The notes under the pieces were generated by a model. That model worked only from the letters and a program-made list of their open reading frames with translations, had not been told where the DNA came from and ran no database searches. From assembly GCF_947495325.1 (NCBI RefSeq), contig NZ_CANLYK010000001.1:1674001-1738000 (forward strand): a DNA stretch of 64,000 nt. The letters run 5' to 3'. Of this stretch, positions 17,926-27,540 are shown in pieces (position 1 is the stretch's first letter; every line of letters begins with the position of its first letter). The translations under genes and the position numbers were made by a program. The DNA comes from an uncultured Allomuricauda sp. (GTDB lineage Bacteria; Bacteroidota; Bacteroidia; Flavobacteriales; Flavobacteriaceae).

Positions 17926-19410
17926 ATGAAAGGTAAAATTCCAATGTTTTTCGTACTATTTGCTTTGTTGTTCAGCGCGTGCCAAGAAGTAATTAAAGAA
18001 AAAGATGCTGACAAACGTAATCCTCCAAACGTTCTTTTCATAGCAGTGGATGACCTAAATACAATGTTAGGTAGCTTGAACGGATCTGCAAAAACGCCCA
18101 ATATGGACAAACTTGCATCCATGGGTGTTTTATTTTCTGATGCACATTGCCAGGCACCTCTATGCGGTCCTTCGAGAGCTTCAATAATGACAGGACTCCG
18201 ACCTTCCACGACCGGTATATATGGAATGGTTCCTGATAATAAAATTATCTCTGAAAACCCTGTAACAAAAGACATCGTTCTGCTCCCAGAATATTTTAAA
18301 CAGAATGGTTACCATACCATAGGCATCGGCAAATTATTTCACATTCACGCTCCTGATAGTCTTTTTGATGATTCCGGTGGAAGGGTCAAGGGCTTTGGTC
18401 CTTACCCAAAGGAACGATTTGTATGGGATGGTTTCGGCGCTTCAGATAGAAAAAACTATGGTAGAACAAGTACTGACTGGGGAGCATTTCCAGAAGCCGA
18501 TTCATTAATGCCCGACCATCAATCCGTAAACTGGGCTATTGAACGCTTGGAACGTAAACATGACAAACCTTTTTTTATGGGGGTTGGTTTTCTTAGAGTT
18601 CATGTACCCCTATATGTTCCACAAAAATGGTTTGATATGTATCCTTTGGATAGTATTGAAACGATGCCATATAAAGCAGATGATTTAAATGATGTACCCG
18701 AAGTAGCCCAAAAAATAAACGACCTGCCAATGATGCCATCTACAGATTGGGCCATTGAGAGTGGGGAGTGGCCAAAAATCATTCAAGCCTATCTAGCATG
18801 TATAAGCTATGTAGACTATGAAGTTGGTCGCTTGTTAGAAGCGCTTGAGAATAGCGAATATGCAGATAATACGGTTATCGTACTATGGTCTGACCATGGT
18901 TATCGACTAGGAGAAAAAGGTACATTTGCCAAACACGCGCTGTGGGATGCGGCTACAAAAGTACCACTGATGTTTGCTGGTCCTACAGTACCAAAGAATA
19001 AAATAGTGGCCCAATCTGCTGAGTTACTGTCCATCTATCCTACACTGCTTGAACTTTGCGGTCTTCCAGCTTACAAGAGAAATGAAGGAAAGAGCTTGGT
19101 TTCATTAATGCATGATAAGGATGATGAAGCATCAGTAGCAATAACCACCTTTGGAATGAACAACCATACTGTAAAATCCTCTCGCTATCGCTATATTCGA
19201 TATGAGGACGGTGGTGAAGAATTTTATGACCATGAAAATGATCCAAATGAATATACCAATCTTGCCAATAATAAAGACTACAGAGATAAAATGAACAAGT
19301 TAAAGTCATTTTTACCTCAAGTGAATACCATTTGGGATTCTAATTCATCTTATAGTTTTCAGCCTTATTTTGTGGAACAGAAAGCACGTGTTAACGGTTC
19401 AGAAAAATAA
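17926..19410 (+). CDS. S1 sulfatase, iduronate-2-sulfatase-like (S1_7-like)
   Basis: A 494-residue lipoprotein (LFSAC, Cys19). N-terminal NVLFIAVDDLN with metal-binding Asp-Asp resembles iduronate-2-sulfatase. The maturation motif LCGPSRASIMTG is intact (Cys80, to become formylglycine), and later motifs VLWSDHGYRLGEKG and YPTLLELCGLP fit the IDS-like group. Proteins of this group occur in characterised ulvan loci (S1_7). The expected reaction is hydrolytic removal of sulfate, probably rhamnose-3-sulfate, in the periplasm. Last gene of the GH78-S1-S1 operon. A minus-strand open frame at 17817-18275 over its 5' part is a shadow. Confidence 0.9.
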   Translation: MKGKIPMFFVLFALLFSACQEVIKEKDADKRNPPNVLFIAVDDLNTMLGSLNGSAKTPNMDKLASMGVLFSDAHCQAPLCGPSRASIMTGLRPSTTGIYGMVPDNKIISENPVTKDIVLLPEYFKQNGYHTIGIGKLFHIHAPDSLFDDSGGRVKGFGPYPKERFVWDGFGASDRKNYGRTSTDWGAFPEADSLMPDHQSVNWAIERLERKHDKPFFMGVGFLRVHVPLYVPQKWFDMYPLDSIETMPYKADDLNDVPEVAQKINDLPMMPSTDWAIESGEWPKIIQAYLACISYVDYEVGRLLEALENSEYADNTVIVLWSDHGYRLGEKGTFAKHALWDAATKVPLMFAGPTVPKNKIVAQSAELLSIYPTLLELCGLPAYKRNEGKSLVSLMHDKDDEASVAITTFGMNNHTVKSSRYRYIRYEDGGEEFYDHENDPNEYTNLANNKDYRDKMNKLKSFLPQVNTIWDSNSSYSFQPYFVEQKARVNGSEK

Positions 19411-19615
19411 CAGATAAAGTAATGGGTGCAAATCGGTAAGTATGTTCCATCCTGCACCTTCTAAAGTTCAGTTGGAAGGTTTGACCTTTGATAAAGTTTC
19501 CGATAAATAAAGATCAAGCTAAGACTGCAAAGATATTTTGGTTTCTTTTTTTCTAATGTTCATCGTAATTTATATCATGATTTCATTTAGTTCCTTGGCA
19601 TTACAAAACAGAGAT

Positions 19616-21382
19616 CTAAATGCTTTTTATCTCAATGGTTTTGCTTGGTTTGAATCCAATTCGGTGTGCTTTTACAAGTAAACCATTGCCTTCTTCAATA
19701 GTAAAAGGCCCTTGGTATACCTTCCACGATTTTGGTTCCTTATCATCTTCTCCGATGATTTTATAACCGATGGAAGCACCTTCAGTAGCACAACTTATGG
19801 TAATCCTATTATTGGAAGATGCAACCCTGGGAATTTCGGTAACAGGCTGGTTTTCTTTAGTATCCCATAACTGACTAATGAGTTCTCTCTCTGGCAAGTT
19901 GGGCTGGTCACCGATTTGTACCAACCATCTATCCATTTCTTGACGAAGCTCACTTAGCTTATTGGCATATTCTGGGTCTTCTGCCAGATTATGTAACTCA
20001 TGCGGGTCTGTTTGACAGTCATACAATTCTTCCACAGGTTTGCTTTCTTTAAACCATAACGATTGAATGGAATCCAATTTCCCTTTAGCGCTTAGGCGCA
20101 GTAGTTCTTGCATTGTAGGTATTCGTTCCCGATATTCAACAGGAAGATAATAACCTTGTTCAGGTCTGTAATTTCTAATGTACTTGAATCTTTTGTCACG
20201 TACAGCACGAATTGCATCGGTAAAGGCATCAAAACGGTCTGCGGCCGCATGAATATACTCTCTTTCCTTTTCAGGTTTATATTCTCCTAAAAAGGCATGG
20301 CCTTGAAGATGTTCAGGAGGGTTGGTCCCCGTAAGTGAAAGAAGGGTTGGTGCGAAATCAACAAAACTCACTAGTTGGTCGTCCCTAGTTCCCGCACGCA
20401 TCTTATTTGGAAAACGTACAATCATTGGCGTATTCAATCCTGAATCATAAATCAAACGTTTCTGTCTGGGTAATGGTCCTCCATGATCCCCATAAAAAAA
20501 GATAATCGTGTTCTCCAGAAGTCCATCATCTTCCAATTGCTTTAAGATAGCCCCAACCTGATTGTCCATCTCGGCAATGTTGTTGTACAATTTCCACATA
20601 TCCCTTTTTACAACATCTGTATCGGGTAGATAGGGAGGAATAGAAAATTCGATATCTCTAGGCAAATGCACTGTCGTTTCGGCCTCTGTCATTCGGTCTG
20701 GTTTCCATTTATAGTTCGTATCCCCAGATTTGTAATGTCTGGTCTCACTATATCTATTCCCATAGGGTTCAAATAGCCCAGACTCATGAGTATCCGTAAA
20801 ATTGAAAACTGAAAAGAAAAGCTGGTCAACACCACGGTTTCGCCAATGTGCATACGGACTGCTTTCATCCCATGCGGTTGCTGGTGCTTTAAATTGATAA
20901 TCTTGCTTTGAATTGTTGGTGCAATAATATCCTTTTGTACGCAGCAACTCACTTATCATACGAACTTCAGGTGGAGGCACGGCATCATAAGCTGGCAATC
21001 CTGTAACTTCAGTGTATGATGTGGTTCGCATATGGTTGGCACCAATACTCGAAGGATACATCCCAGTGGCGATGGCGGCCCTGCTAGGAGCACATACTCC
21101 CGAAGTTGAGAATAGATTCGGATAGACAACGCCCTCTTTTGCCAATCGGCTTAAATTTGGAGTGACGATGGTAGAATCACCAAATGAAGGTAAGTAGGCA
21201 CCCATATCTTCGGTAACCAACCATAAAATGTTAGGTCGCTTCGGCAACTCATTATTCATTTCGGTTGACAGTGTATATTTATCCTGTTTAGTCATATCCT
21301 GACAACTTACAGCCACGAATGCCCATAATAGTATAATCAGGAATTGTCTTAATGAGTAGGTCAAAGCGTCCGTAATTATCAT
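19616..21382 (-). CDS. S1 sulfatase with C-terminal chitobiase-like domain (S1_8-like)
   Basis: A 588-residue lipoprotein (FVAVSC, Cys27). The sulfatase domain carries LWLVTEDMGAYLPSFGD, GVCAPSRAAIATG with Cys97, and FFYGDHGGPLPRQKR, a combination typical of the sulfamidase-like S1_8 group found in ulvan loci. The last about 90 residues form a separate beta domain of the CHB_HEX_C_1 kind (ITISCATEGASIGYKI ... PFTIEEGNGLLVKAHR), as often appended to Bacteroidota glycosidases and sulfatases. Transcribed alone on the minus strand from promoter 2 and convergent with the GH78 operon. Sulfate position not predictable. Confidence 0.9.
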   Translation of the reverse strand: MIITDALTYSLRQFLIILLWAFVAVSCQDMTKQDKYTLSTEMNNELPKRPNILWLVTEDMGAYLPSFGDSTIVTPNLSRLAKEGVVYPNLFSTSGVCAPSRAAIATGMYPSSIGANHMRTTSYTEVTGLPAYDAVPPPEVRMISELLRTKGYYCTNNSKQDYQFKAPATAWDESSPYAHWRNRGVDQLFFSVFNFTDTHESGLFEPYGNRYSETRHYKSGDTNYKWKPDRMTEAETTVHLPRDIEFSIPPYLPDTDVVKRDMWKLYNNIAEMDNQVGAILKQLEDDGLLENTIIFFYGDHGGPLPRQKRLIYDSGLNTPMIVRFPNKMRAGTRDDQLVSFVDFAPTLLSLTGTNPPEHLQGHAFLGEYKPEKEREYIHAAADRFDAFTDAIRAVRDKRFKYIRNYRPEQGYYLPVEYRERIPTMQELLRLSAKGKLDSIQSLWFKESKPVEELYDCQTDPHELHNLAEDPEYANKLSELRQEMDRWLVQIGDQPNLPERELISQLWDTKENQPVTEIPRVASSNNRITISCATEGASIGYKIIGEDDKEPKSWKVYQGPFTIEEGNGLLVKAHRIGFKPSKTIEIKSI

Positions 21383-21407
21383 TTTTGTTGTATTTTAAGG
21401 TTTGTTA

Positions 21408-21452
21408 CAATAATACTAGGATTTATAACCAAACGTACCCTGCACTATGCTG
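21408..21452 (-). promoter_or_regulatory. PUL operator-promoter 2 (minus-strand sulfatase)
   Basis: On the minus strand CAGCAT-AGTG-CAGGGT, 21 bp, then -7 box TATTATTG (plus coordinates 21408-21415), 25 bp before the sulfatase start at 21382. The upstream hexamer overlaps the ATG at 21447 of the adjacent pseudogene, suggesting that gene's true start was the ATG at 21489. Confidence 0.78.
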
Positions 21453-21796
21453 AAAATAAATGAAAATGAACATTTTGCAAGGAATCCCATGGGGCTTAAA
21501 ATAGCAGTCTCATGGATACTTTACATTTACTTGTTTCAGGTTATTCCTATTTTTGGCCAGGTAGAGCTTTCTTCATCTTTTGCGGACAATATGGTATTGC
21601 AACAAAACAATTCCGTTCCAATTTGGGGAACGGAAATGCCGATGAAGGGCTTGGGCAAGTCTCCGGTGAGCGGTGTAGCCGAATTTATAAAAAGTTCCGA
21701 TATTCTCCACCGAACAAGGAACCTCTTGCAGTACGTTACGGTTTCGAAGATTGTTTTGAAGGTACACTCTTCGATTCGGTAAGACTTCCTGTTTAA
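21447..21796 (+). pseudogene. Collapsed sialate O-acetylesterase-like gene
   Basis: Two pieces of a sialate-O-acetylesterase-type esterase remain. The first, from about 21489, encodes a signal peptide followed by VELSSSFADNMVLQQ and VPIWG, the hallmark N-terminus of the family. After about 21650 the sense shifts to another frame, which ends in EPLAVRYGFEDCFEGTLFD and VRLPV, matching the family's usual C-terminal AVRY...NLYN..GLP. Intact homologues are about 450-650 residues, so most of the gene, including catalytic residues, has been lost by an internal deletion with frame change. It lies between the divergent sulfatase promoter and the fusion gene. Confidence 0.75.
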
Positions 21797-21839
21797 TCAT
21801 TTCAAACCGATACTTGGCAACTAAATGCTATTTCATGTT

Positions 21840-21884
21840 CAGGATAGAACAGGATGGATAATTTACTTTTGAATCATAAGTTTG
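21840..21884 (+). promoter_or_regulatory. PUL operator-promoter 3 (sulfatase-GH78 fusion)
   Basis: CAGGAT-AGAA-CAGGAT at 21840-21855, 21 bp, then TAAGTTTG (21877-21884), a perfect TAnnTTTG. Both hexamers are exact copies here. The start codon of the fusion gene lies 69 bp further on. Confidence 0.82.
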
Positions 21885-21953
21885 ATTAGTATAGTATTAT
21901 CCAGAAACACTTTTAAACCTAATGAAATTCAGAATATCCAAAACACATAAATT

Positions 21954-24900
21954 TTGAAGAAAATAAAAACTGCTGCCCTACTACTTTTTTGTTTGATGCT
22001 AGGTACGATTAAGGCACAAAAAACAAAACAAGGAACCCAAAAACCCAATATCATTTTCATATTGACTGATGACCAACGGTTTGATGCCATTGGTTACGCA
22101 GGTAACAAACTTGTCACTACACCAGAAATGGACCGGTTGGCAGAGGAAGGCACTTTCTTTGAAAAAGCTATGGTTACCACACCTATATGTGCTGCCAGTA
22201 GGGCCAGTATTTTGACCGGGCTCTATGAAAGAACCCATAGTTTCAACTTTAAAACCGGTAATATAAGGGAATCCTATATGGAGAATTCATACCCAAAAAT
22301 ATTAAAGGAAAATGGGTATACAACCGCTTTTTATGGTAAATATGGAGTGCGCTATAATGGATTGAAAAAGCAATTTGACCAATACGAATCCTATGACCGT
22401 AACAATAGTTTTGACGACAGACGAGGCTATTATTATAAAAAACTAGGTAAGGATACAGTACATTTAACCCGATATACAGGTCAAAAAGCATTGGATTTTA
22501 TATCAAGTTCCGATGCTGGACAACCCTTTTGTCTTTCGTTGAGTTTCAGTGCACCACATGCACATGACAAGGCTGAAAAACAATACTTTTGGCAAGAAGA
22601 ATCAGATAACTTATTGCAAAATACGACCATACCCAAAGCGACAATAAGTTCAGATGCCTATTTTGAGGCACAGCCCAAATTTGTTCAAGATGGTTTCAAC
22701 AGATTACGTTGGACTTGGCGTTACGATACCCCGGAAAAATACCAACACAGCGTCAAGGGCTACTACCGCATGATTTCTGGAGTTGACCGTGAAATCACCA
22801 AAATCAGGAAAAAATTAAAAGAAAAAGGTATTGATAAAAATACGGTCATCATTTTAATGGGCGATAACGGCTATTTTCTTGGAGAGCGGCAATTGGCTGG
22901 TAAATGGTTATTATATGACAACTCCGTTAGAGTGCCCCTTATCATTTTTGACCCTAGGGTAGAAAATCAACAAGATAGTGATGCCCTTGCACTGAACGTT
23001 GATGTACCATCGACCATGTTGGATTTAGCGGGCATTGACCAACCACAAAGCTGGCACGGTAAAAGTCTAATGCCAATTGCTAAAAATAAGACCGAAAATC
23101 TTCAACGTGATACTGTACTGATCGAACATATTTGGGAATTTGAAAGTATCCCCCCTAGCGAAGGAGTACGAACCGAAGATTGGAAGTATTTTCGGTATGT
23201 AAATGATCAGTCATTCGAAGAATTGTACGATTTAAAAAAAGACCCAAAAGAGACAAAAAACCTAGCTAAGAATAAGCGATATGCAGAAAAACTGAAGGCG
23301 TTTAGGAATAAAACCAATGAATTGATTCTTGAACATTCGGACGCATATTCCGAGGGACCGAAAGACTTGATTGTTGAATTTATCAGAAATACTTCCAATG
23401 TTGAAATCATTGATACAAAACCAGAATATGGTTGGGTCGTACCAGAAGGATCGGTTTTACAATCCGCGTATCAGATTTTGGTTTCATCATCCAAGGAAAA
23501 TAACGTAAATAATATAGGCGATATATGGGACAGTGGTCAAATAAGAAGTAGCAACTCATCTCAAATTGAACATGATGAAAAGAAACTGGAGGTTGGCGAA
23601 ACTTATTATTGGAAGGTGAGAATTTGGGATATCGACAATAGACTGTCTAGATATTCAGAGTCTCAAAGTTTTGTTATGGGCAAACCCAAAGCAACATTGA
23701 CTACGCCCAATAGTTTTCAGGTGGATCGCATCACACCCAAAGTATTTGAAAAAAGAGGTGATGTCCATTTTATTGATTTTGGTAAAGCTGCGTTTGCTAC
23801 GATGGATTTTACGTATGATGCAAAAACAGAACATACCCTTGTTTTTCATGTTGGCGAACAACTTGACGGAAACAGGGTAAACAGAAACCCTCCAAAAAGG
23901 AGCCATATCAGATATCAAAGAATTGAAGTCCCTGTCAAACCGAGCCAATTAAAATACCAGCTCCCTATACATATCGATAAAAGAAATACATTGCCCGGCA
24001 AGGCCCTGCCCCTTCCCGAAGGCTTTCCTATATTGGTTCCGTTCAGATATGTGGAGGTAGAAGGAGCAAAAGAAACCCTACAACCAGAAAACTTCGAACA
24101 ATTGGCGCACAATAGTTACTGGGAAAATGACACCAGTGATTTTAAGAGCGATAACGACATCTTGAATCAAGTTTGGGATTTGTGTAAATATTCCATCAAA
24201 GCCACCACGTTTAATGGACTGTATGTAGATGGTGACCGAGAGCGGATTCCATATGAAGCCGATGCATATTTGAACCAATTAAGTCATTACACCACCGATC
24301 GTGAATATGCCATTGCCAGACAGACCATTGAATATTTCATGGAACACCCTACATGGCCTACAGAATGGCAACAACATGTGGCATTGATGTTCCATGCCGA
24401 TTATATGTATACCGGCAATACAGAGCTGATTGAGAAGTATTATGAGCCCTTGAAGCATAAGACCTTATATGAACTATCCAATGAAGATGGACTCATAACA
24501 TCTACAAAAGTTACTCCCGAGTTTATGTATAAGCTTGGTTTTAAGGAAGGGTACAGCAAACCATTGACCGATATTGTGGATTGGCCCTCAGCAGGTTGGG
24601 GCGGTGATCCCAATAATAAGGGAGAACGAGATGGCTACGTCTTTACGGACTACAATACCGTAATCAACGCTTTCTACTATAAAAACATGAAAATAATGGC
24701 TGAGTTTGCAACTATTTTAGGCAAAACAGAGGAAGCCATTGCATTTGAATTAAGGGCCATAAAAGCAAAGAAAGCGCTCAACAAACAAATGTTCGATTTT
24801 GAAAGAGGGATTTACAAAGATGGTATTGGAACCGACCACGCTTCCCTTCATGCCAACATGTTACCGCTAGCATTTAATATGGTTCCAAAAGAACATATTC

Positions 24901-25472
24901 CTACGGTAGTGGAATTTATAAAATCAAGAAAAATGGCCTGTAGCGTCTATGGATCCCAGTATTTAATGGACGCACTGTACAATGCAGGTGAAGAAGATTA
25001 TGCATTGGCGCTATTGACAGACACCAGTGATAGAAGTTGGTATAACATGATTCGCCTAGGGTCCACAATCACGCTGGAAGCATGGGACAATAAATACAAA
25101 AACAATCTAGATTGGAACCATGCTTGGGGTGCCGTACCAGCAAATGCCATCCCTAGAGGGCTTTGGGGCATTCAACCCAAAACCCCCGGTTTCGGTATTG
25201 CCACTATAAAACCACAAATGGGTAATTTAAAAGATAGTTATATTGAAGTCCCGACCATTCGTGGAACCATAAAAGCTGCGTATAGCTACAAGAACCAAAG
25301 GCTTCAAGTATACTCCATTGAAATACCTGCTAATATGGTAGCTGAATTCCAGATAACCCCTTCACAGGACAAAGAATTAATGCACAATGGCAAAAAAGTT
25401 GTTCCTGCTTTTGGCACGGTACGTTTGGAACCCGGAAAACACGAAGTGAAATTGGTCATCAACTCATTCTAA
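21954..25472 (+). CDS. Bifunctional S1 sulfatase - GH78 rhamnosidase fusion
   Basis: One 1172-residue exported protein. Residues about 30-480 are an S1 sulfatase: [30 protein letters not shown] with Cys79 (CxAxR variant), and [17 protein letters not shown]. Residues about 490-1150 are a GH78 rhamnosidase: beta domains, then [14 protein letters not shown] with Glu763 (probable acid) and [11 protein letters not shown] with Glu1042 (probable base). Combining desulfation and rhamnose release in one chain fits removal of rhamnose-3-sulfate; a multimodular S1_25/GH78 enzyme is known from the Formosa agariphila ulvan pathway. The start is a TTG at 21954, giving a good signal peptide (ending IKAQ). 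An ATG at 21922 opens an 11-codon frame whose TGA overlaps the TTG. The next gene follows by 54 bp. Confidence 0.9.
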   Translation: MKKIKTAALLLFCLMLGTIKAQKTKQGTQKPNIIFILTDDQRFDAIGYAGNKLVTTPEMDRLAEEGTFFEKAMVTTPICAASRASILTGLYERTHSFNFKTGNIRESYMENSYPKILKENGYTTAFYGKYGVRYNGLKKQFDQYESYDRNNSFDDRRGYYYKKLGKDTVHLTRYTGQKALDFISSSDAGQPFCLSLSFSAPHAHDKAEKQYFWQEESDNLLQNTTIPKATISSDAYFEAQPKFVQDGFNRLRWTWRYDTPEKYQHSVKGYYRMISGVDREITKIRKKLKEKGIDKNTVIILMGDNGYFLGERQLAGKWLLYDNSVRVPLIIFDPRVENQQDSDALALNVDVPSTMLDLAGIDQPQSWHGKSLMPIAKNKTENLQRDTVLIEHIWEFESIPPSEGVRTEDWKYFRYVNDQSFEELYDLKKDPKETKNLAKNKRYAEKLKAFRNKTNELILEHSDAYSEGPKDLIVEFIRNTSNVEIIDTKPEYGWVVPEGSVLQSAYQILVSSSKENNVNNIGDIWDSGQIRSSNSSQIEHDEKKLEVGETYYWKVRIWDIDNRLSRYSESQSFVMGKPKATLTTPNSFQVDRITPKVFEKRGDVHFIDFGKAAFATMDFTYDAKTEHTLVFHVGEQLDGNRVNRNPPKRSHIRYQRIEVPVKPSQLKYQLPIHIDKRNTLPGKALPLPEGFPILVPFRYVEVEGAKETLQPENFEQLAHNSYWENDTSDFKSDNDILNQVWDLCKYSIKATTFNGLYVDGDRERIPYEADAYLNQLSHYTTDREYAIARQTIEYFMEHPTWPTEWQQHVALMFHADYMYTGNTELIEKYYEPLKHKTLYELSNEDGLITSTKVTPEFMYKLGFKEGYSKPLTDIVDWPSAGWGGDPNNKGERDGYVFTDYNTVINAFYYKNMKIMAEFATILGKTEEAIAFELRAIKAKKALNKQMFDFERGIYKDGIGTDHASLHANMLPLAFNMVPKEHIPTVVEFIKSRKMACSVYGSQYLMDALYNAGEEDYALALLTDTSDRSWYNMIRLGSTITLEAWDNKYKNNLDWNHAWGAVPANAIPRGLWGIQPKTPGFGIATIKPQMGNLKDSYIEVPTIRGTIKAAYSYKNQRLQVYSIEIPANMVAEFQITPSQDKELMHNGKKVVPAFGTVRLEPGKHEVKLVINSF

Positions 25473-25526
25473 GATAGTTTTTAGGTCTTTGATTGAGTTC
25501 TATTTTTAATCTGTAAGAACGTAAAC

Positions 25527-27389
25527 ATGGTACAGAAATTTTTACTCCTCTTAATACTGGCATGCATTTCTTGTTCAAAACAACCGCAACCTAAATTTGA
25601 TGGAGAATTGAAGAAATGGCACAGGGTCACCCTTTCATTTGAAGGCCCTGATACCGATGAACTTGCAGATATAAACCCATATCTGGAGTATCGATTGGAT
25701 GTTACTTTTACCAACGGAAACAAAAGCTATGTGGTACCTGGGTTTTACGCAGCGGACGGTAATGCAGCTGAAACCAGCGCTTCCTCCGGTAATATTTGGC
25801 AAGTGAGATTTACACCTGATGCTATTGGTGATTGGAAATATACAGTCTCTTTCAAAAAAGGAAATGAAATCGCAGTGGTGGATACCACTGAAGAAGGGGT
25901 GTCTGCAGGTTTTATGGATGGACAATCCGGTGGTTTTCAAATTACGGAAACCGACAAAACAGGCAAGGACAACAGGGCCAAAGGGCGTTTGAACTATATT
26001 GGAAAGTCGTATTTACAGTTTGAGGAAACTGGAGACTATTTTATTAAACTGGGTGTAGACGCTCCAGAAAATTTGTTGGGCTATGAAGATTTTGATGCCG
26101 CTACCAACGCGTTGGATTTCTTAAAGAAATGGCAACCCCACGCCAAAGACTTCGAAACAGCGGCCGAACCTTTTACGTGGAAAGACAATAAAGGTAAAAA
26201 CTTATTAGGGGCAATTAATTACTTGGCCTCTGAAGAATTGAATGTCTTTTCATTTCTCACCTTTAACGTAGATGGAGATGACCGTAATATTTTTCCGTAC
26301 CTTTTGAAAAAGCCGGTCGCCGAATACGAAGCTTATGCCAGTGACAAAAAGAACAAAGAGGCGTGGGAAAACTTTTTTCATAAAACACGATTGGACGTTT
26401 CCAAACTCGATCAGTGGGAACGCATCTTTGAATATGCTGAGACAAAAGGGATGTTCCTTCACTTTAAAACACATGAGACAGAAACTGACCATTTAATGGA
26501 TGGTGGCGTTTTTGGAATAGAGACCAAACTTTACTATCGAGAACTTATAGCTCGTTTTGGACACCATTTGGTCATGAACTGGAATGTAGGGGAAGAAAAT
26601 GACCAACCTACAGAGGAGGTTTTAAAAGTAGCCAATTACATTCATAAACTTGACCCGTATCAACATCATTTGGTCATGCATACTTTTCCTAATAAAGACG
26701 ACCGATATGAAGAGTTCATTGGTGACCAATCGCCCTTAACAGGAGCATCGTTACAATTAAGTGATGCTGAATTCAGGGATGTACCCCCCAGGGTATTAAA
26801 GTGGAGAACTAAATCGAATGCTACAGGAAGAAAATGGGCGCTTTCCGTTGATGAACCTGGCAAGGCGAATATTGCACTACTGCCAGATGATGAGGATATG
26901 GAGCATAACTTGGCACGTGCGAATGCACTATGGGGAACGCTTATGGCAGGAGGATTTGGTGTGGAATGGTATTTTGGCTACGCTAGTCCAAACTCTGATC
27001 TTACCTGTGAAGATTTTAGGAGCCGCGATTTGTTTTGGGATCAAAACAGACATGCGCTTAACTTTTTTGAAACCCATATTCCATTTTGGGAAATGGAACC
27101 TGCCAACCAACTCACAACAGATGATACAAGTTTTTGTTTCGCTAAAGAAAATGAAGTGTATCTTATCTATCTTCCTATGGAACTTGAAACTACATCCATA
27201 GATTTAGGTAATTCGGGTAAGGATTTCACCATAAAATGGTACAATCCCAGAGATGGCGGCAACCTTAAAGATGGTTCGGTAACTCTTACCAAAGCAAGTG
27301 GCATAGTTGCTCTAGGCCTCCCTCCCACTGACCATGATAAGGACTGGGTAGCTTTGGTTACCATCCTGCACTCTCCTGTAGCATACTGA
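25527..27389 (+). CDS. DUF5060-type putative glycoside hydrolase, lipoprotein
   Basis: A 620-residue lipoprotein (LACISC, Cys16). Residues about 25-130 form an N-terminal immunoglobulin-like DUF5060 domain (KWHRVTLSFEGP, then a pattern typical of the domain, WQVRFTPDAIGDWKYTVSF). The central region looks like a (beta/alpha)8 barrel: NVFSFLTFNVDGDD, FLHFKTHETETDH, HLVMNWNVGEEND and WALSVDEPGKAN, with acidic candidates at strand ends. The C-terminus is a small beta domain of the putative collagen-binding type. Family activity is not established to my knowledge. Probably co-transcribed with the fusion gene. Its last codons overlap an operator-like array on the opposite strand. Confidence 0.75.
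   Translation: MVQKFLLLLILACISCSKQPQPKFDGELKKWHRVTLSFEGPDTDELADINPYLEYRLDVTFTNGNKSYVVPGFYAADGNAAETSASSGNIWQVRFTPDAIGDWKYTVSFKKGNEIAVVDTTEEGVSAGFMDGQSGGFQITETDKTGKDNRAKGRLNYIGKSYLQFEETGDYFIKLGVDAPENLLGYEDFDAATNALDFLKKWQPHAKDFETAAEPFTWKDNKGKNLLGAINYLASEELNVFSFLTFNVDGDDRNIFPYLLKKPVAEYEAYASDKKNKEAWENFFHKTRLDVSKLDQWERIFEYAETKGMFLHFKTHETETDHLMDGGVFGIETKLYYRELIARFGHHLVMNWNVGEENDQPTEEVLKVANYIHKLDPYQHHLVMHTFPNKDDRYEEFIGDQSPLTGASLQLSDAEFRDVPPRVLKWRTKSNATGRKWALSVDEPGKANIALLPDDEDMEHNLARANALWGTLMAGGFGVEWYFGYASPNSDLTCEDFRSRDLFWDQNRHALNFFETHIPFWEMEPANQLTTDDTSFCFAKENEVYLIYLPMELETTSIDLGNSGKDFTIKWYNPRDGGNLKDGSVTLTKASGIVALGLPPTDHDKDWVALVTILHSPVAY
27364..27389 (-). promoter_or_regulatory. Orphan triple operator-like array
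   Basis: On the minus strand CAGTAT-GCTA-CAGGAG-AGTG-CAGGAT: three hexamers each 10 bp apart, the same spacing as the PUL operators. It overlaps the stop codon of the DUF5060 gene and points into that gene. No TAnnTTTG-like box occurs 21 bp downstream, and no minus-strand gene follows. Either it is a relic of a rearranged promoter or it loads regulator for the GH2 promoter about 100 bp away. Confidence 0.5.
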
Positions 27390-27475
27390 TATATAGTAGC
27401 TATTTGTGTTAAAAGTCGACTTCAAAATGGGTTTGATTACCATGTCTCGACAAAGAAGTTCATATGCCTTCGACA

Positions 27476-27520
27476 CCTTACAGTACAGGACACTTTAAAA
27501 TGGTCAAAAAAGTATTTTGG
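27476..27520 (+). promoter_or_regulatory. PUL operator-promoter 4 (GH2)
   Basis: CCTTAC-AGTA-CAGGAC at 27476-27491, 21 bp, TATTTTGG at 27513-27520. The region from here to about 27635 is homologous to the promoter and leader of the GH106 gene (30764 onward). The first hexamer is weak. Confidence 0.75.
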
Positions 27521-27540
27521 TTCATCAGAATTTTTATACC

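Noticed and set aside
17817-18275. 152-codon minus-strand open frame
   Set aside because: It overlaps two well-supported sulfatase genes on the plus strand; the translation has no recognisable family and the frame is explained by the coding sequence opposite.
19447-19458. Tenth full PUL operator between the convergent sulfatases
   Set aside because: Only the CAGGAT core matches; the partner hexamer and the -7 box at 21 bp are absent.
27517-27540. TTG start for the GH2 gene
   Set aside because: The codon overlaps the -7 box TATTTTGG, so it could not be in the transcript; the ATG at 27541 aligns with the GH106 start.
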